NCBI GenBank assembly: GCA_963524205.1 | Contig: CAURED010000006.1 | Location: forward strand, 1 to 64,000 | Direction of reading: 5' to 3' | Source: Aminipila sp963524205 | GTDB taxonomy: Bacteria; Bacillota; Clostridia; Peptostreptococcales; Anaerovoracaceae | Length of the DNA stretch: 64,000 nt | In this document: positions 7,968 to 17,359 of the stretch, one piece after another | Position numbering within the stretch: position 1 is the stretch's first letter | How the letters are laid out: each line of letters starts with the position of its first letter | Notes under the pieces: generated by a model | Databases searched by the model: none | Told to the model about the DNA's origin: nothing | The model's input: only the letters and a program-made list of their open reading frames with translations | Made by a program: the position numbers and the translations under genes

Positions 7968-9083
7968 GTGGCTGTAGAAAGACATATTTATCCGGGAAAT
8001 AACACAACTGAAGGTTTTTATTCTTATTATAATTACATATTAGGACAGCGCGAGGCAAATAGGATTATTTGCATAAAGGGAGGTCCAGGAGTAGGTAAAT
8101 CTACATTTATGAGAAAAATAGGTGAGACTTATCTGGAAAGAGGCGAAGATGTAGATTTCATGCATTGCTCTTCAGATAACAATTCTCTAGATGGTGTAGT
8201 CTTAAAAAATAGAAGGATAGCACTCATTGATGCAACAAGTCCTCATGTGGTGGATCCTGTAAATCCAGGGGCAGTAGATCAGATTATACATTTAGGTGAC
8301 TATTGGAATGAAAGAGGAATTAGAGAAAACAAGATAGCAGTAATAGAAACTAATGAAAGAATCAAGAGTATGTTCCAATATGCATACAACTATTTCGCAG
8401 CAGCAGGAAAGCTTTATGAAAATATTGCAGCCATGTATGATACTGCCATAGAAAGAGCTGAAGTCTATAAGATGACAGCTACAATTGTAGGGAATGAACT
8501 GGCACATAAAGAAATCTGTCTAAATCCAGGTAATGTTAAGAAGTTTTTTGCTAGTGCCATTACACCGATGGGAATTAACCATTACATAAAAAGTCTTATT
8601 AATGGATATAAAAAGATATATATAATAAGCAGTCCTGTAGGTCTTTGTGCAACCAGCCTGCTTAATGTATTTTCAGAAAGTGTTATATATAGAGGGTTTG
8701 ATGTAGAACTGTATTACTGTCCTATGCGTCCTGAAAGCAAAATTGAGCATCTGTTAGTACCTGAAATTGGAGTTGCATTTATAAGTGTGAACAAATATCA
8801 CGACCTTGAACCTTGGGAAATTGCTACAGATGAAGAAGGAAAGAATAATGCGGAAATTGTTCATATAGATATGAATGAGATGATTGAAAGAAGAAAGTTA
8901 GAAAAATTAGAGAAGCTAATTAAAAATAATTGCGATAGTATGGATAAACTGATTTGTGATGGAATTGAGTGCTTAAAACTGGCGAAGCAAGAGCATGATT
9001 ATCTTGAAAGTTTTTATATTCCAAACATGGATTTTAAAAAAATAGATGAATTAAGGAATGAAATTATTGCTAAAATAGGGTAA
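7968..9083 (+). CDS. P-loop ATPase of unknown role
   Basis: 371 residues starting at GTG (SD GAAAGGGG upstream). It has a clear Walker A motif GGPGVGKST (about residues 39-47) after IICIK and an acidic beta-strand RRIALIDATSPH that may serve as Walker B. The C-terminal half shows a second strand-loop beginning KKIYIISSPVGLCATSLLN, which looks like a degenerate duplicated ATPase half. This resembles a clostridial family annotated only as ATPase. It sits between the riboflavin and the ATP-grasp/racemase/ligase genes. No membrane or DNA-binding features are seen. Confidence 0.75.
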   Translation: MAVERHIYPGNNTTEGFYSYYNYILGQREANRIICIKGGPGVGKSTFMRKIGETYLERGEDVDFMHCSSDNNSLDGVVLKNRRIALIDATSPHVVDPVNPGAVDQIIHLGDYWNERGIRENKIAVIETNERIKSMFQYAYNYFAAAGKLYENIAAMYDTAIERAEVYKMTATIVGNELAHKEICLNPGNVKKFFASAITPMGINHYIKSLINGYKKIYIISSPVGLCATSLLNVFSESVIYRGFDVELYYCPMRPESKIEHLLVPEIGVAFISVNKYHDLEPWEIATDEEGKNNAEIVHIDMNEMIERRKLEKLEKLIKNNCDSMDKLICDGIECLKLAKQEHDYLESFYIPNMDFKKIDELRNEIIAKIG

Positions 9084-9146
9084 TAAGATGTATAATTAAG
9101 GGTAACATATTTTTTGATATACACGAGCAATTAAGGAGAACAAAAG

Positions 9147-10352
9147 ATGAGTAACAAATTTATTCCATTGCTTTTTGCAGGGGATATTAATGTATATAGT
9201 GTAGCAAGAGCTTTTCATGAGGAATACGGTATAAAACCATTTGTATACGGTAAATACCCAACGGGGCCATGCTTCAAAAGTAAAATAATGAATTACAATG
9301 CAAATCCAAAAGCAGATGAACAGGATACTTTCCTGGAACTTGTTCTTGGATTTGCAAAAGAACATAAAGATAAGCAGATTCTTTTAATCGGTTGTGGTGA
9401 CAGCTATGTACAATTGATTAGTGCAAATAAGGACAAGCTTCCTGAGAATGTTATAGCACCATATATTCATATTGATATGATGAATAATTTAATCCATAAA
9501 GAAAAGTTCTATGAAATGTGTGAAAAAATTGGTGTAGATTATCCGAATACATTTGTTCACAAAAAAGAATTAGGTCATAACTTTGAGCTGCCTTTCAAAG
9601 CACCGTTTATTATAAAGCCTTCCAATGGAATTGAATATTGGAGACATCCTTTTGCTACGCAGAAAAAGGTATATAAGGCTGATTCAAGACATGAATTAGA
9701 TGCTATTTTAGATGACATCTATGATGCAGGTTATGAGGATTCTATTATTATTCAGGACTTTATTCCTGGAGATGATACTTTTATGCGGGTTCTTACTAAT
9801 TATTCAGATAAGAATGGTAAAGTGAAGATGATGTGTTTAGGACATGTTCTTTTAGAGGAGCATACACCGCATGGAATAGGTAACCATGCAGTCATTATAA
9901 CAGAACATAACGAGATTGTAGAAGCACAGTTTAAGCAGCTTTTAGAAAGCATGAATTACATTGGATTCTCAAATTTCGATATTAAATATGATACTAGAGA
10001 TGGGAAATATAAAGTATTTGAAATAAACACAAGACAAGGCAGAAGTAATTTCTACGTTACAGGCGCTGGTGCAAATGTGGCAAAGTGCTTAGTAGAAGAT
10101 TATATTGAGGACAAACCACTTAAAGAAAACTTTGTTAGAAACAAGAATTTATGGTTGGTTATTCCTAAAAAAGTAGCGTTTACTTATATTAAACCAGAAG
10201 AATATAAGAAAGAAATGAGAGAGTTATTTGCAGCAGGAAAATGGGTAAATCCTCTATTCTATGCACCAGATAATAATTTAGGAAGAAAATTTAAATTAAT
10301 CAAATCACAGATGGGACATTACGTTAAGTTTAAAAAATATCTTGGAAAATAG
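9147..10352 (+). CDS. ATP-grasp carboxylate-amine ligase (possible D-aspartate or related ligase)
   Basis: 401 residues, cytoplasmic. The N-terminal domain (PLLFAGDINVYSVARAFHEEYG) is followed by an ATP-grasp fold: FKAPFIIKPSNGIEYW, IIQDFIPGDD and the metal-binding FEINTRQGRSNFY. Such enzymes join a carboxylate to an amine using ATP. The next genes encode an Asp/Glu racemase and a MurE-like ligase, reminiscent of the D-aspartate ligase plus aspartate racemase pair that makes D-Asp cross-bridges in some lactobacilli and enterococci. Substrate assignment is inference. SD AAGGAG. Confidence 0.75.
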   Translation: MSNKFIPLLFAGDINVYSVARAFHEEYGIKPFVYGKYPTGPCFKSKIMNYNANPKADEQDTFLELVLGFAKEHKDKQILLIGCGDSYVQLISANKDKLPENVIAPYIHIDMMNNLIHKEKFYEMCEKIGVDYPNTFVHKKELGHNFELPFKAPFIIKPSNGIEYWRHPFATQKKVYKADSRHELDAILDDIYDAGYEDSIIIQDFIPGDDTFMRVLTNYSDKNGKVKMMCLGHVLLEEHTPHGIGNHAVIITEHNEIVEAQFKQLLESMNYIGFSNFDIKYDTRDGKYKVFEINTRQGRSNFYVTGAGANVAKCLVEDYIEDKPLKENFVRNKNLWLVIPKKVAFTYIKPEEYKKEMRELFAAGKWVNPLFYAPDNNLGRKFKLIKSQMGHYVKFKKYLGK

Positions 10353-10381
10353 GTAGGCAGAAACTTTAGGAGAATTTATTA

Positions 10382-11095
10382 ATGAGGGAAAAAGGACAAA
10401 AAGTTTTAGGTGTAATAGGCGGAATGGGGCCTCTTGCCACACAGCTTTTTTATAAAATGGTCATAGATAAAACGGAAGCCCATTGCGATCAGGACCACCT
10501 GAACATGATTATTTTAAATCATGCAAGCATACCGGACCGAACAACAGCAATTAAAAGTGGAGATGTAGAAGAACTGTATCATAAACTTTTACATGATGCG
10601 AAGTTTTTAGAAGTAGGTGGAGCAGACTACATAGCGATACCTTGTAATACGTCTCACCTTTTAGTGGACAGGCTGCAGAAAAATCTAAACATTCCTATTG
10701 TCAATATGATAAAGGAAGCTGCCATGTCAGTATATTGCAGGTATGGTGAGAATTTCAAACTTGGAATTTTAGCTACGGATGGAACGATTAAAACGAAGCT
10801 ATATCAAAATGAATGTAAAGCTCTAGGTATAACTGCAGTGGTACCATCTGAAGAAAATCAGGCAAGAGTCATGAAAATAATTTATGATGGTATAAAAGAT
10901 GGAAATCCAATTGATATGAAGGATTTTTATGAAATCGAGAAAGAAATGAAAGAGGAAGGTTGCAAATGTGTGCTTATGGCATGTACAGAACTTTCCTGCT
11001 TTAAAGAAATGAAAAAGCTGTCTGATTTTTATGTGGATGCAATGGAGGTCTTGGCAGAGAGGGCTATAGTATTGTGTGATAAAAAATTAAAATAA
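10382..11095 (+). CDS. aspartate/glutamate racemase family protein
   Basis: 237 residues. It has the N-terminal GVIGGMGPLATQLFYKMV, the first catalytic cysteine in YIAIPCNTSHLL (about residue 84) and the second in CVLMACTELSC (about 199). Both active-site Cys are present, as needed for cofactor-independent racemisation of aspartate or glutamate. It lies 30 nt after the ATP-grasp gene, suggesting it supplies the D-amino acid used by its neighbours. Overall this resembles aspartate racemase more than MurI. Confidence 0.85.
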   Translation: MREKGQKVLGVIGGMGPLATQLFYKMVIDKTEAHCDQDHLNMIILNHASIPDRTTAIKSGDVEELYHKLLHDAKFLEVGGADYIAIPCNTSHLLVDRLQKNLNIPIVNMIKEAAMSVYCRYGENFKLGILATDGTIKTKLYQNECKALGITAVVPSEENQARVMKIIYDGIKDGNPIDMKDFYEIEKEMKEEGCKCVLMACTELSCFKEMKKLSDFYVDAMEVLAERAIVLCDKKLK

Positions 11096-11125
11096 ATTTA
11101 AAAAATGGAAAGCTGAGGCGAGTAA

Positions 11126-12649
11126 GTGTCAAATAGGGTACAGAATTTAAGAGAATATATAGAATTATTAAAAGAAAAGAACATATTAGTGGAAACTAAT
11201 GCAGAAGAATCAGTACTAGAAGAGCTTGTAAGATATATATCTTACAATTCCATGGATGTGAAGTTTGGAACATTGTTTATTTGTAAAGGGACACATTTCT
11301 CGCTAGAGTATTTGAAGAGTGCTATAAAAGAAGGTGCTCTTGCATATATAGGCGAACAAAAGTATGACATATCAGAGATAAAAACTGAACGAAATGTACC
11401 TTATATTATTGTGAATGATATGAGGAAGGCAATGGCTTATATTTCAGATATGTATTATAATCAGGTCTGGAAGGAACTGGATATTATTGGTATTACAGGA
11501 ACAAAGGGAAAATCTACGACCACTTACTTTATGAAGGCTATTTTAGATGATTACCTAAAGGAAATCAAGAAGCCTAAAAGTGCGGTTCTTTCAGGGATTG
11601 AAAACTATGATGGAATATTAAATGAAGAATCTCATTTAACAACTCCGGAGACGTTAGATCTGCATAGACATTTTAATAATGCAGTAAGATCAGAAATAGA
11701 TTATTTAACAATGGAAGTTTCAAGTCAGGCATTAAAATATCATAGGACTTTAGGCGTTAAATATGCTGTGGGATGTTTCTTAAATATAGGTGAAGATCAT
11801 ATAAGTGATGCGGAGCATTCTGATTTTGAAGATTATTTTCAGTCTAAGTTGAAATTATTTGATCAGTGTGAAACTGCTTGTGTAAATCTAGACAGTGATC
11901 ATGTAGAAAGAGTTCTTGATGCGGCTAATAAGTGTAAGAAAGTTGTAACCTTTGGGCTCAATGAAAAGGCTGGTATCTATGGATACAATATTTCTACCAG
12001 TGGAAATAATATAACATTTAATGTTCGCTCAGATAGTTTTGATGAGGAATTTAAAATTAATATGCCGGGTTTATTTAATGTGTCTAATGCGCTAGCAGCA
12101 ATTGCTATTTCGTATACATTAAATATTCCTCTAAAAAATATACATGCTGGCTTGAAAAAGGCTCAGGTTAGTGGAAGAATGGAAGTTTATACTAATCTTA
12201 GTAAGGATTTATACGTAATAGTAGATTATGCTCATAATAAAATGAGTTTTGAATCTTTATTTGCCTCTATGAAAAGAGAATTTCCAAATAAGAAAATTTC
12301 CATAGTTTTTGGGTGCCCTGGGAAGAAGGCTCTTGCAAGAAGGCGAGAACTTGGAGATTTAGCGGGTAAGTATTCAAATCATGTTTTTATTACTGAGGAA
12401 GATGCTGGTGAAGAACCTCTTATGAAAATCTGTGAAGAAATTGCTAAACATGTTGAAAAGCATGATTGTGTATGCTCAATTATTACAGATAGAAAAGAAG
12501 CAATCAGACAGGCTATTGCTGATGCAGACAGAGATACTGTAGTACTTGTAACTGGTAAGGGCCGAGAAACGAGACAAAAGAGAGGTACAAATTATATTGA
12601 TACTCCTTCAGATGTAGAATATGTTCAGGAGTTTTTGAAGGACAAGTAA
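11126..12649 (+). CDS. MurE-like Mur ligase with atypical specificity loop
   Basis: 507 residues with the three Mur ligase domains: N-terminal UDP-binding-like, central ATPase with P-loop GITGTKGKSTTTYF (about 127-140), and C-terminal ligand domain. The GTG start follows GAGGCG. MurE adds the third amino acid to UDP-MurNAc-L-Ala-D-Glu. In MurE proteins the motif after the second beta-strand of the last domain is DNPR for diaminopimelate or DNPA-like for lysine. Here the equivalent segment reads FITEEDAGEEP, neither form, which hints at another substrate. The operon with an Asp/Glu racemase and an ATP-grasp ligase supports a specialised ligase rather than the housekeeping MurE. Confidence 0.8.
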   Translation: MSNRVQNLREYIELLKEKNILVETNAEESVLEELVRYISYNSMDVKFGTLFICKGTHFSLEYLKSAIKEGALAYIGEQKYDISEIKTERNVPYIIVNDMRKAMAYISDMYYNQVWKELDIIGITGTKGKSTTTYFMKAILDDYLKEIKKPKSAVLSGIENYDGILNEESHLTTPETLDLHRHFNNAVRSEIDYLTMEVSSQALKYHRTLGVKYAVGCFLNIGEDHISDAEHSDFEDYFQSKLKLFDQCETACVNLDSDHVERVLDAANKCKKVVTFGLNEKAGIYGYNISTSGNNITFNVRSDSFDEEFKINMPGLFNVSNALAAIAISYTLNIPLKNIHAGLKKAQVSGRMEVYTNLSKDLYVIVDYAHNKMSFESLFASMKREFPNKKISIVFGCPGKKALARRRELGDLAGKYSNHVFITEEDAGEEPLMKICEEIAKHVEKHDCVCSIITDRKEAIRQAIADADRDTVVLVTGKGRETRQKRGTNYIDTPSDVEYVQEFLKDK

Positions 12650-12652
12650 GCA

Positions 12653-13759
12653 ATGAAAGAAAAAATGATTAACTTATTAAAAACAGAAACAGTGTTTGTT
12701 ATATCAGGGCTGGCGGCTATGCTGTCAGCTCTTTTCGTACCCCCGTCGTTAGAATATAAAGAATACATAGATCTCCAAGTAATTGCATTACTATTCGCTC
12801 TTATGACTGTAGTTGCAGGACTTCGAAGAATAGGAACTTTTGAAGTATTATCTCAAAAACTTCTAAAAAAGGGAAGCAGTGTTAGAATCATTTCATCAAT
12901 CCTTGTAATCTTATGTTTTTTTATAGCCATGCTTGTAACAAATGATGTTGCATTGCTTACGATGGTCCCCTTTACGCTGGCTGTTTTAGATTTTTTAAGT
13001 GAGAAAAGAATTATATTTATTGTAGTAATGGAAACAATAGCCGCCAATTTAGGCAGCATGCTGACTCCTGTAGGAAATCCGCAAAATTTATATTTGTTTT
13101 CATATTTTGATTTGACGGCAATAGAATTTTTAAAGATAACTTTTCCGATAACCCTTCTAAGTTTTATATTAATTGTTATAATGACGTTACTGGTAAGGGG
13201 TCAAAAATTAAATATAGTTTTTGATGTGGAGGCTAATATAGAAAGCAAAACAAAGTTTGTTTCATATATAATTCTATTTTTAATTTGCATTTTTACTGTG
13301 GTCGGACTCCTTGACTATAGGATAATGCTTGCAATAGTGTTTGTGGGAATTTTAATATTGGATAGAGGACTACTAAAAGAAGTAGATTATTTTCTGCTTA
13401 TAACCTTTGTATCTTTCTTTATATTTGTTGGCAATGTAGGACAAATTGGAATGATAAGCAAAGGAATTTCACATATAATACAGGGAAATGAATTATTCTC
13501 TGCTATTGCTTTGTCACAGATTATAAGTAATGTTCCTGCAGCTGTAATGCTTTCCTCTTTTACTGAAAATAATAAAGCTTTAATTTTAGGAACGAACATA
13601 GGTGGCTTGGGAACCTTAATAGCTTCTCTTGCCAGTTTAATATCCTTTAAAATTTATTCCCAAAGAAAAAATTCAGATAAAAAACGTTATTTAGTCATTT
13701 TTACAGCTATAAATTTACTATTCTTAGTTATATTAATAGTTGTAGCAGTTATTCAATAA
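12653..13759 (+). CDS. ion-transporter (ArsB/NhaD/SLC13-like) permease
   Basis: 368 residues with about ten membrane helices. It shows the repeat signatures of the ion transporter superfamily: MLTPVGNPQNLYLFS in the first half and SQIISNVPAAVMLSSF in the second, plus TNDVALLTMVPF. The length is on the short side for SLC13-type anion transporters. It starts 3 nt after the MurE-like gene, so it belongs to that operon. The substrate is unknown; a dicarboxylate such as aspartate would suit the neighbours, but that is a guess. Confidence 0.75.
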   Translation: MKEKMINLLKTETVFVISGLAAMLSALFVPPSLEYKEYIDLQVIALLFALMTVVAGLRRIGTFEVLSQKLLKKGSSVRIISSILVILCFFIAMLVTNDVALLTMVPFTLAVLDFLSEKRIIFIVVMETIAANLGSMLTPVGNPQNLYLFSYFDLTAIEFLKITFPITLLSFILIVIMTLLVRGQKLNIVFDVEANIESKTKFVSYIILFLICIFTVVGLLDYRIMLAIVFVGILILDRGLLKEVDYFLLITFVSFFIFVGNVGQIGMISKGISHIIQGNELFSAIALSQIISNVPAAVMLSSFTENNKALILGTNIGGLGTLIASLASLISFKIYSQRKNSDKKRYLVIFTAINLLFLVILIVVAVIQ

Positions 13760-13781
13760 AACCTTTGAAAGGGGATATGAA

Positions 13782-15182
13782 ATGAATTACATGGAGTTAA
13801 ATTCAAATGATGTAGAAAAAATTCTGGAGTATCAGCATAATTATTTTAATACTAATGCCACAAAAGATATAAATTTCCGTATAAGACAGTTAAAGGCCTT
13901 AAAGAAAGGGCTCAAAAAACATGAAAAAGAAATTTCTATGGCTCTTTATAAGGATTTAGGAAAGCATAAAAATGAGGCTTATATCACGGAGATTGGATTT
14001 ATATATGGAAGTATTTCTTATATGATAAAAAATCTGAAGAAATGGGCTAAACCAGTAAAAAAGCATACACCTATATATTTATTACCATCCAAAAGCTATG
14101 TAGTAAGTGAACCTTATGGAACAGTTCTTATATTAGGAGCGTATAATTACCCAGTTCAGCTTCTTATAGAGCCTCTGATTGGAGCTATAGCAGCAGGAAA
14201 TACGGCACTCTTAACGACTCCGGAAATGGCAGTGCATACCGCATCAGCTATAAGAAAAATGATAGAAGATACATTTGAAAAACGTTATGTAATGTGTGTA
14301 GAAGGAACTTTGCACACGAACACCTCTTTAATAAATGCCAAATTTGATTATATCTTTTTTACGGGCAGCTCTGCAGTGGGAAAGGTTGTAATGGAGGCAG
14401 CTGCAAAAAATCTGGTACCAATTACCCTTGAACTTGGTGGAAAAAGCCCTGTTATAGTTGATAAAAGTGCAAATATAAAAGAAGCTGCTAGAAGAATAAT
14501 TTGGGGAAAAACGTTAAATGCAGGTCAGACATGCGTTGCGCCAGATTACGTAATGGTTCATGAGTCAGTAGAAGAAGAACTTATTTTGCAAATGAAGAAA
14601 GCATTAAAAAAATATTATGGAAAGAACATTGAAAAAAGTAATGATTATGGGCGTATTATTAATAAAAAACACTTTAATAGAATTGTAAATTTACTTGAGC
14701 AGGAAAAAGATAATATTATATTTGGCGGACATAGTAATGAAGAAAGCAGATATATAGAACCCACAATCTTAAGAATAGATTCATTGGAGACACCAATAAT
14801 GCAGGAGGAGATCTTTGGACCTATTCTTCCTATTATAAAATATAGTGACTTAAATATAGCTATAAATAAGATTAAAGAATTACCAAAACCTTTGGCTCTG
14901 TATCTTTTTACAAGAAAAAATAATGTTCAGAAGAAACTGCTATGCGATACTTCTTCTGGTAACGTTTGTATTAATGATACAATTATGCATATAGCAAATC
15001 ACTGTCTGCCTTTTGGCGGTATTGGAGGCGCAGGTATGGGAAGCTACCACGGTGAACAGAGTTTCATAACATTTTCTCATAAAAAAGGAGTGTTAAAAAA
15101 ATCTGCAAGATTTAATAATACTCTTGTATATCCACCATTTAATGAAAAAAAATTAAAAGTTGTTAAAAGGTTTTTAAAGTAA
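13782..15182 (+). CDS. aldehyde dehydrogenase, class-3 type
   Basis: 466 residues, soluble NAD(P)+-dependent aldehyde dehydrogenase. It has the catalytic Cys in NAGQTCVAPDYVMV (about residue 251), the general-base Glu in TLELGGKSPVIV (about 216), and the cofactor motif FTGSSAVGKVV. The class-3/YwdH-like length and a C-terminal hydrophobic-basic tail (VKRFLK) suggest fatty-aldehyde substrates. SD GAAAGGGG. It is the last gene of the five-gene unit before a strong terminator, and its relation to the racemase/ligase genes is unclear. Confidence 0.88.
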   Translation: MNYMELNSNDVEKILEYQHNYFNTNATKDINFRIRQLKALKKGLKKHEKEISMALYKDLGKHKNEAYITEIGFIYGSISYMIKNLKKWAKPVKKHTPIYLLPSKSYVVSEPYGTVLILGAYNYPVQLLIEPLIGAIAAGNTALLTTPEMAVHTASAIRKMIEDTFEKRYVMCVEGTLHTNTSLINAKFDYIFFTGSSAVGKVVMEAAAKNLVPITLELGGKSPVIVDKSANIKEAARRIIWGKTLNAGQTCVAPDYVMVHESVEEELILQMKKALKKYYGKNIEKSNDYGRIINKKHFNRIVNLLEQEKDNIIFGGHSNEESRYIEPTILRIDSLETPIMQEEIFGPILPIIKYSDLNIAINKIKELPKPLALYLFTRKNNVQKKLLCDTSSGNVCINDTIMHIANHCLPFGGIGGAGMGSYHGEQSFITFSHKKGVLKKSARFNNTLVYPPFNEKKLKVVKRFLK

Positions 15183-15190
15183 AAGATGAA

Positions 15191-15223
15191 AACGTATCTT
15201 AGATAAAAGATACGTTTTTTTTT
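15191..15223 (+). terminator. terminator after aldehyde dehydrogenase
   Basis: AACGTATCTT (15191-15200) pairs with AAGATACGTT (15207-15216), followed by a T run. Confidence 0.85.
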
Positions 15224-15338
15224 ACAAATTATCAGAAAAAATAAACTATTCTGTGAAGTTAATTGAAGAATTTTGATGCATATAGTTATAGTTAAGAAAA
15301 ATAAACTTAACTAAAAACAAAACAAAGGAGAAAGAGAA

Positions 15339-16337
15339 ATGGCAGTTAATCTTAAAGGAAGAAGCTTTTTAACACTAATGGATTTTACCCCAGAAGAAAT
15401 CAGGTATATGCTAGATTTGTCCCATGACTTAAAAGCAAAGAAACGTGCAGGTATTGAAGGTACAACTTTAAAAGGAAAGAATATTGTTCTTCTTTTTGAA
15501 AAAGCTTCAACTAGAACCCGATGTGCTTTTGAAGTTGCCTGCTTAGATGAAGGTGCCCATGTTACTTTTCTTGACTCAAGCAGTTCACAATTTGGTAAAA
15601 AAGAATCAGTTGAAGACTCAGCTAAAGTTTTTGGAAGGTTTTATGATGGTATCGAGTACAGAGGCTTTAAACAGTCATTAGTAGAAGACCTGGCAAAATA
15701 TTCTGGTATTCCAGTATGGAATGGTTTAACAGATGTAGACCATCCAACTCAGATCTTAGCAGATCTTTTAACTATTGAAGAACATGTAGCAAAGCCGTTG
15801 AATAAAGTTAAGGTAGTTTTCTGTGGTGATGTAAGAAACAATATGAGCTATGCATGGATGTACGGCTGCGCAAAGATGGGAATGCATTATGTAGCTTATG
15901 GCCCAGAAACTTTACTTAATCAAATTGATAAGAACATTTTAGAAAAAGTAAATGAAGTTGCTAAGGAAACTGGTGCAAGAATTGAACTTTGCAGCACACC
16001 AGAATGCTTAAAGGGAGCAGATGTACTTTACACAGACGTATGGGCTTCAATGGGAGAAGAAGCACAAATTCCAGAAAAGGTTAAGATGTTGACACCATAT
16101 AAGGTAACTATGGAAATGGTAGCAGCGACTGAAAATGATGATGTTATATTCTTACACTGCTTACCTTCCTTCCACGATTTTGAAACAGCAATGGCAAAAT
16201 CTCAGAATGAATTGGGTTATGACATCAGAGAAGTAACCGATGAAGTATTTAGAAGCAAATATTCTAGAGTTTTTGATGAAGCAGAAAACCGTATGCATAC
16301 TATTAAAGCAGTTATAGTAGCAACAATAGGCAGATAA
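15339..16337 (+). CDS. arcB: ornithine carbamoyltransferase, catabolic type
   Basis: 332 residues. Carbamoyl-phosphate motif STRTR (about 56-60), HPTQ (in DVDHPTQILAD), ornithine loop DVWASMGEE and the catalytic HCLP (about 273). The SMG loop argues for ornithine rather than putrescine as substrate. It lies 16 nt before carbamate kinase, so the pair should run citrulline to ornithine plus carbamoyl phosphate, then ATP. No arginine deiminase gene is present in the window, so citrulline must come from elsewhere, or arcA lies outside. SD AAAGGAG. Confidence 0.92.
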   Translation: MAVNLKGRSFLTLMDFTPEEIRYMLDLSHDLKAKKRAGIEGTTLKGKNIVLLFEKASTRTRCAFEVACLDEGAHVTFLDSSSSQFGKKESVEDSAKVFGRFYDGIEYRGFKQSLVEDLAKYSGIPVWNGLTDVDHPTQILADLLTIEEHVAKPLNKVKVVFCGDVRNNMSYAWMYGCAKMGMHYVAYGPETLLNQIDKNILEKVNEVAKETGARIELCSTPECLKGADVLYTDVWASMGEEAQIPEKVKMLTPYKVTMEMVAATENDDVIFLHCLPSFHDFETAMAKSQNELGYDIREVTDEVFRSKYSRVFDEAENRMHTIKAVIVATIGR

Positions 16338-16353
16338 GAAGGAGAAATTCGTC

Positions 16354-17304
16354 ATGGAAAAGGCAACAAAATTAGTTATTGCTTTGGGAGGAAATGCGCT
16401 GCAATCAGGAAAAGGTCCAGCAACTGCAGAGGCTCAACTTGAAGTAGTTAAAAAAACTTCTGAACAGATTGCAGAAATAAGCTGCAGAGGTTATGAAATT
16501 GCTGTAGTTCATGGAAATGGACCGCAGGTAGGAAGAATTTTACAGGCATTAGAAACAGCTAAAGATGTTACACCTGTTATGCCATTTGACGTATGTGGTG
16601 CTATGTCGCAGGGATATATAGGATATCACATTCAACAGGGGTTGAAATATGCATTAAATCTTAGAAATAAGAATCTTCCTGTAGTAACAATAGCAACGCA
16701 AATGATTGTAGACGGAGCAGATCCTGCTTTTCAGAAACCATCAAAGCCAATAGGACAGTTTTACAATGAAGAGGAAGCAAAAAATCTTGAAAAAGAAAAA
16801 GGCTATACAATGAAAGAGGATGCGGGAAGAGGATGGAGAAGAGTAGTGCCATCACCAATTCCTAAAAAAATTGTAGAGATTGATGCAGTTAAAAAACTTT
16901 GGGATTCTACTATTGTCGTTACTTGCGGCGGCGGAGGAATTCCTGTGATTGAAAAGGAAAATGGATTACTAGAAGGGGTAGCAGCTGTAATTGATAAAGA
17001 CTTTGCTGCAGAGTTATTAGCTGAACAAGTAGAAGCAGACTGCTTAATGATTCTTACTGAAGTGGAGAAAGTTGCAATTAACTTTAATACACCTCAGCAA
17101 GAAAATATTAGTCAAATGAATTTAGAGCAGGCATCACAATACATAGAAGAAGGTCAATTTGCACCGGGTAGTATGTTACCTAAAGTACAGGCAGCTATGA
17201 AGTTTGTAAGAGCAAACCCTTCCAAAAAAGCAATTATTACATCTCTTGATAAATCTTTAGAGGCTCTAGAGGGAAAGACTGGCACAATCATCACTTTCGC
17301 ATAA
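16354..17304 (+). CDS. arcC: carbamate kinase
   Basis: 316 residues, amino-acid-kinase fold. It transfers phosphate from carbamoyl phosphate to ADP. Signatures are VIALGGNALQ, VVHGNGPQVG, DVCGAMSQGYIGYH, GAGRGWRRVVPSP-type DAGRGWRRVVPSP, and CGGGGIPV. SD AAGGAG. It completes substrate-level ATP formation with the adjacent ornithine carbamoyltransferase. Confidence 0.95.
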   Translation: MEKATKLVIALGGNALQSGKGPATAEAQLEVVKKTSEQIAEISCRGYEIAVVHGNGPQVGRILQALETAKDVTPVMPFDVCGAMSQGYIGYHIQQGLKYALNLRNKNLPVVTIATQMIVDGADPAFQKPSKPIGQFYNEEEAKNLEKEKGYTMKEDAGRGWRRVVPSPIPKKIVEIDAVKKLWDSTIVVTCGGGGIPVIEKENGLLEGVAAVIDKDFAAELLAEQVEADCLMILTEVEKVAINFNTPQQENISQMNLEQASQYIEEGQFAPGSMLPKVQAAMKFVRANPSKKAIITSLDKSLEALEGKTGTIITFA

Positions 17305-17359
17305 ATAAAAATTGTTAATTAAATCTTGTGTAGTTTTATACTTTGAGGAGGACAAGATT

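Noticed and set aside
11126..12649. Housekeeping MurE
   Set aside because: The specificity loop and operon partners do not fit, though I cannot exclude it without the rest of the genome.
17312..17359. Upstream extension of the symporter
   Set aside because: The ATG at 17360 has a perfect SD and gives the normal family N-terminus; the extension crosses the SD.
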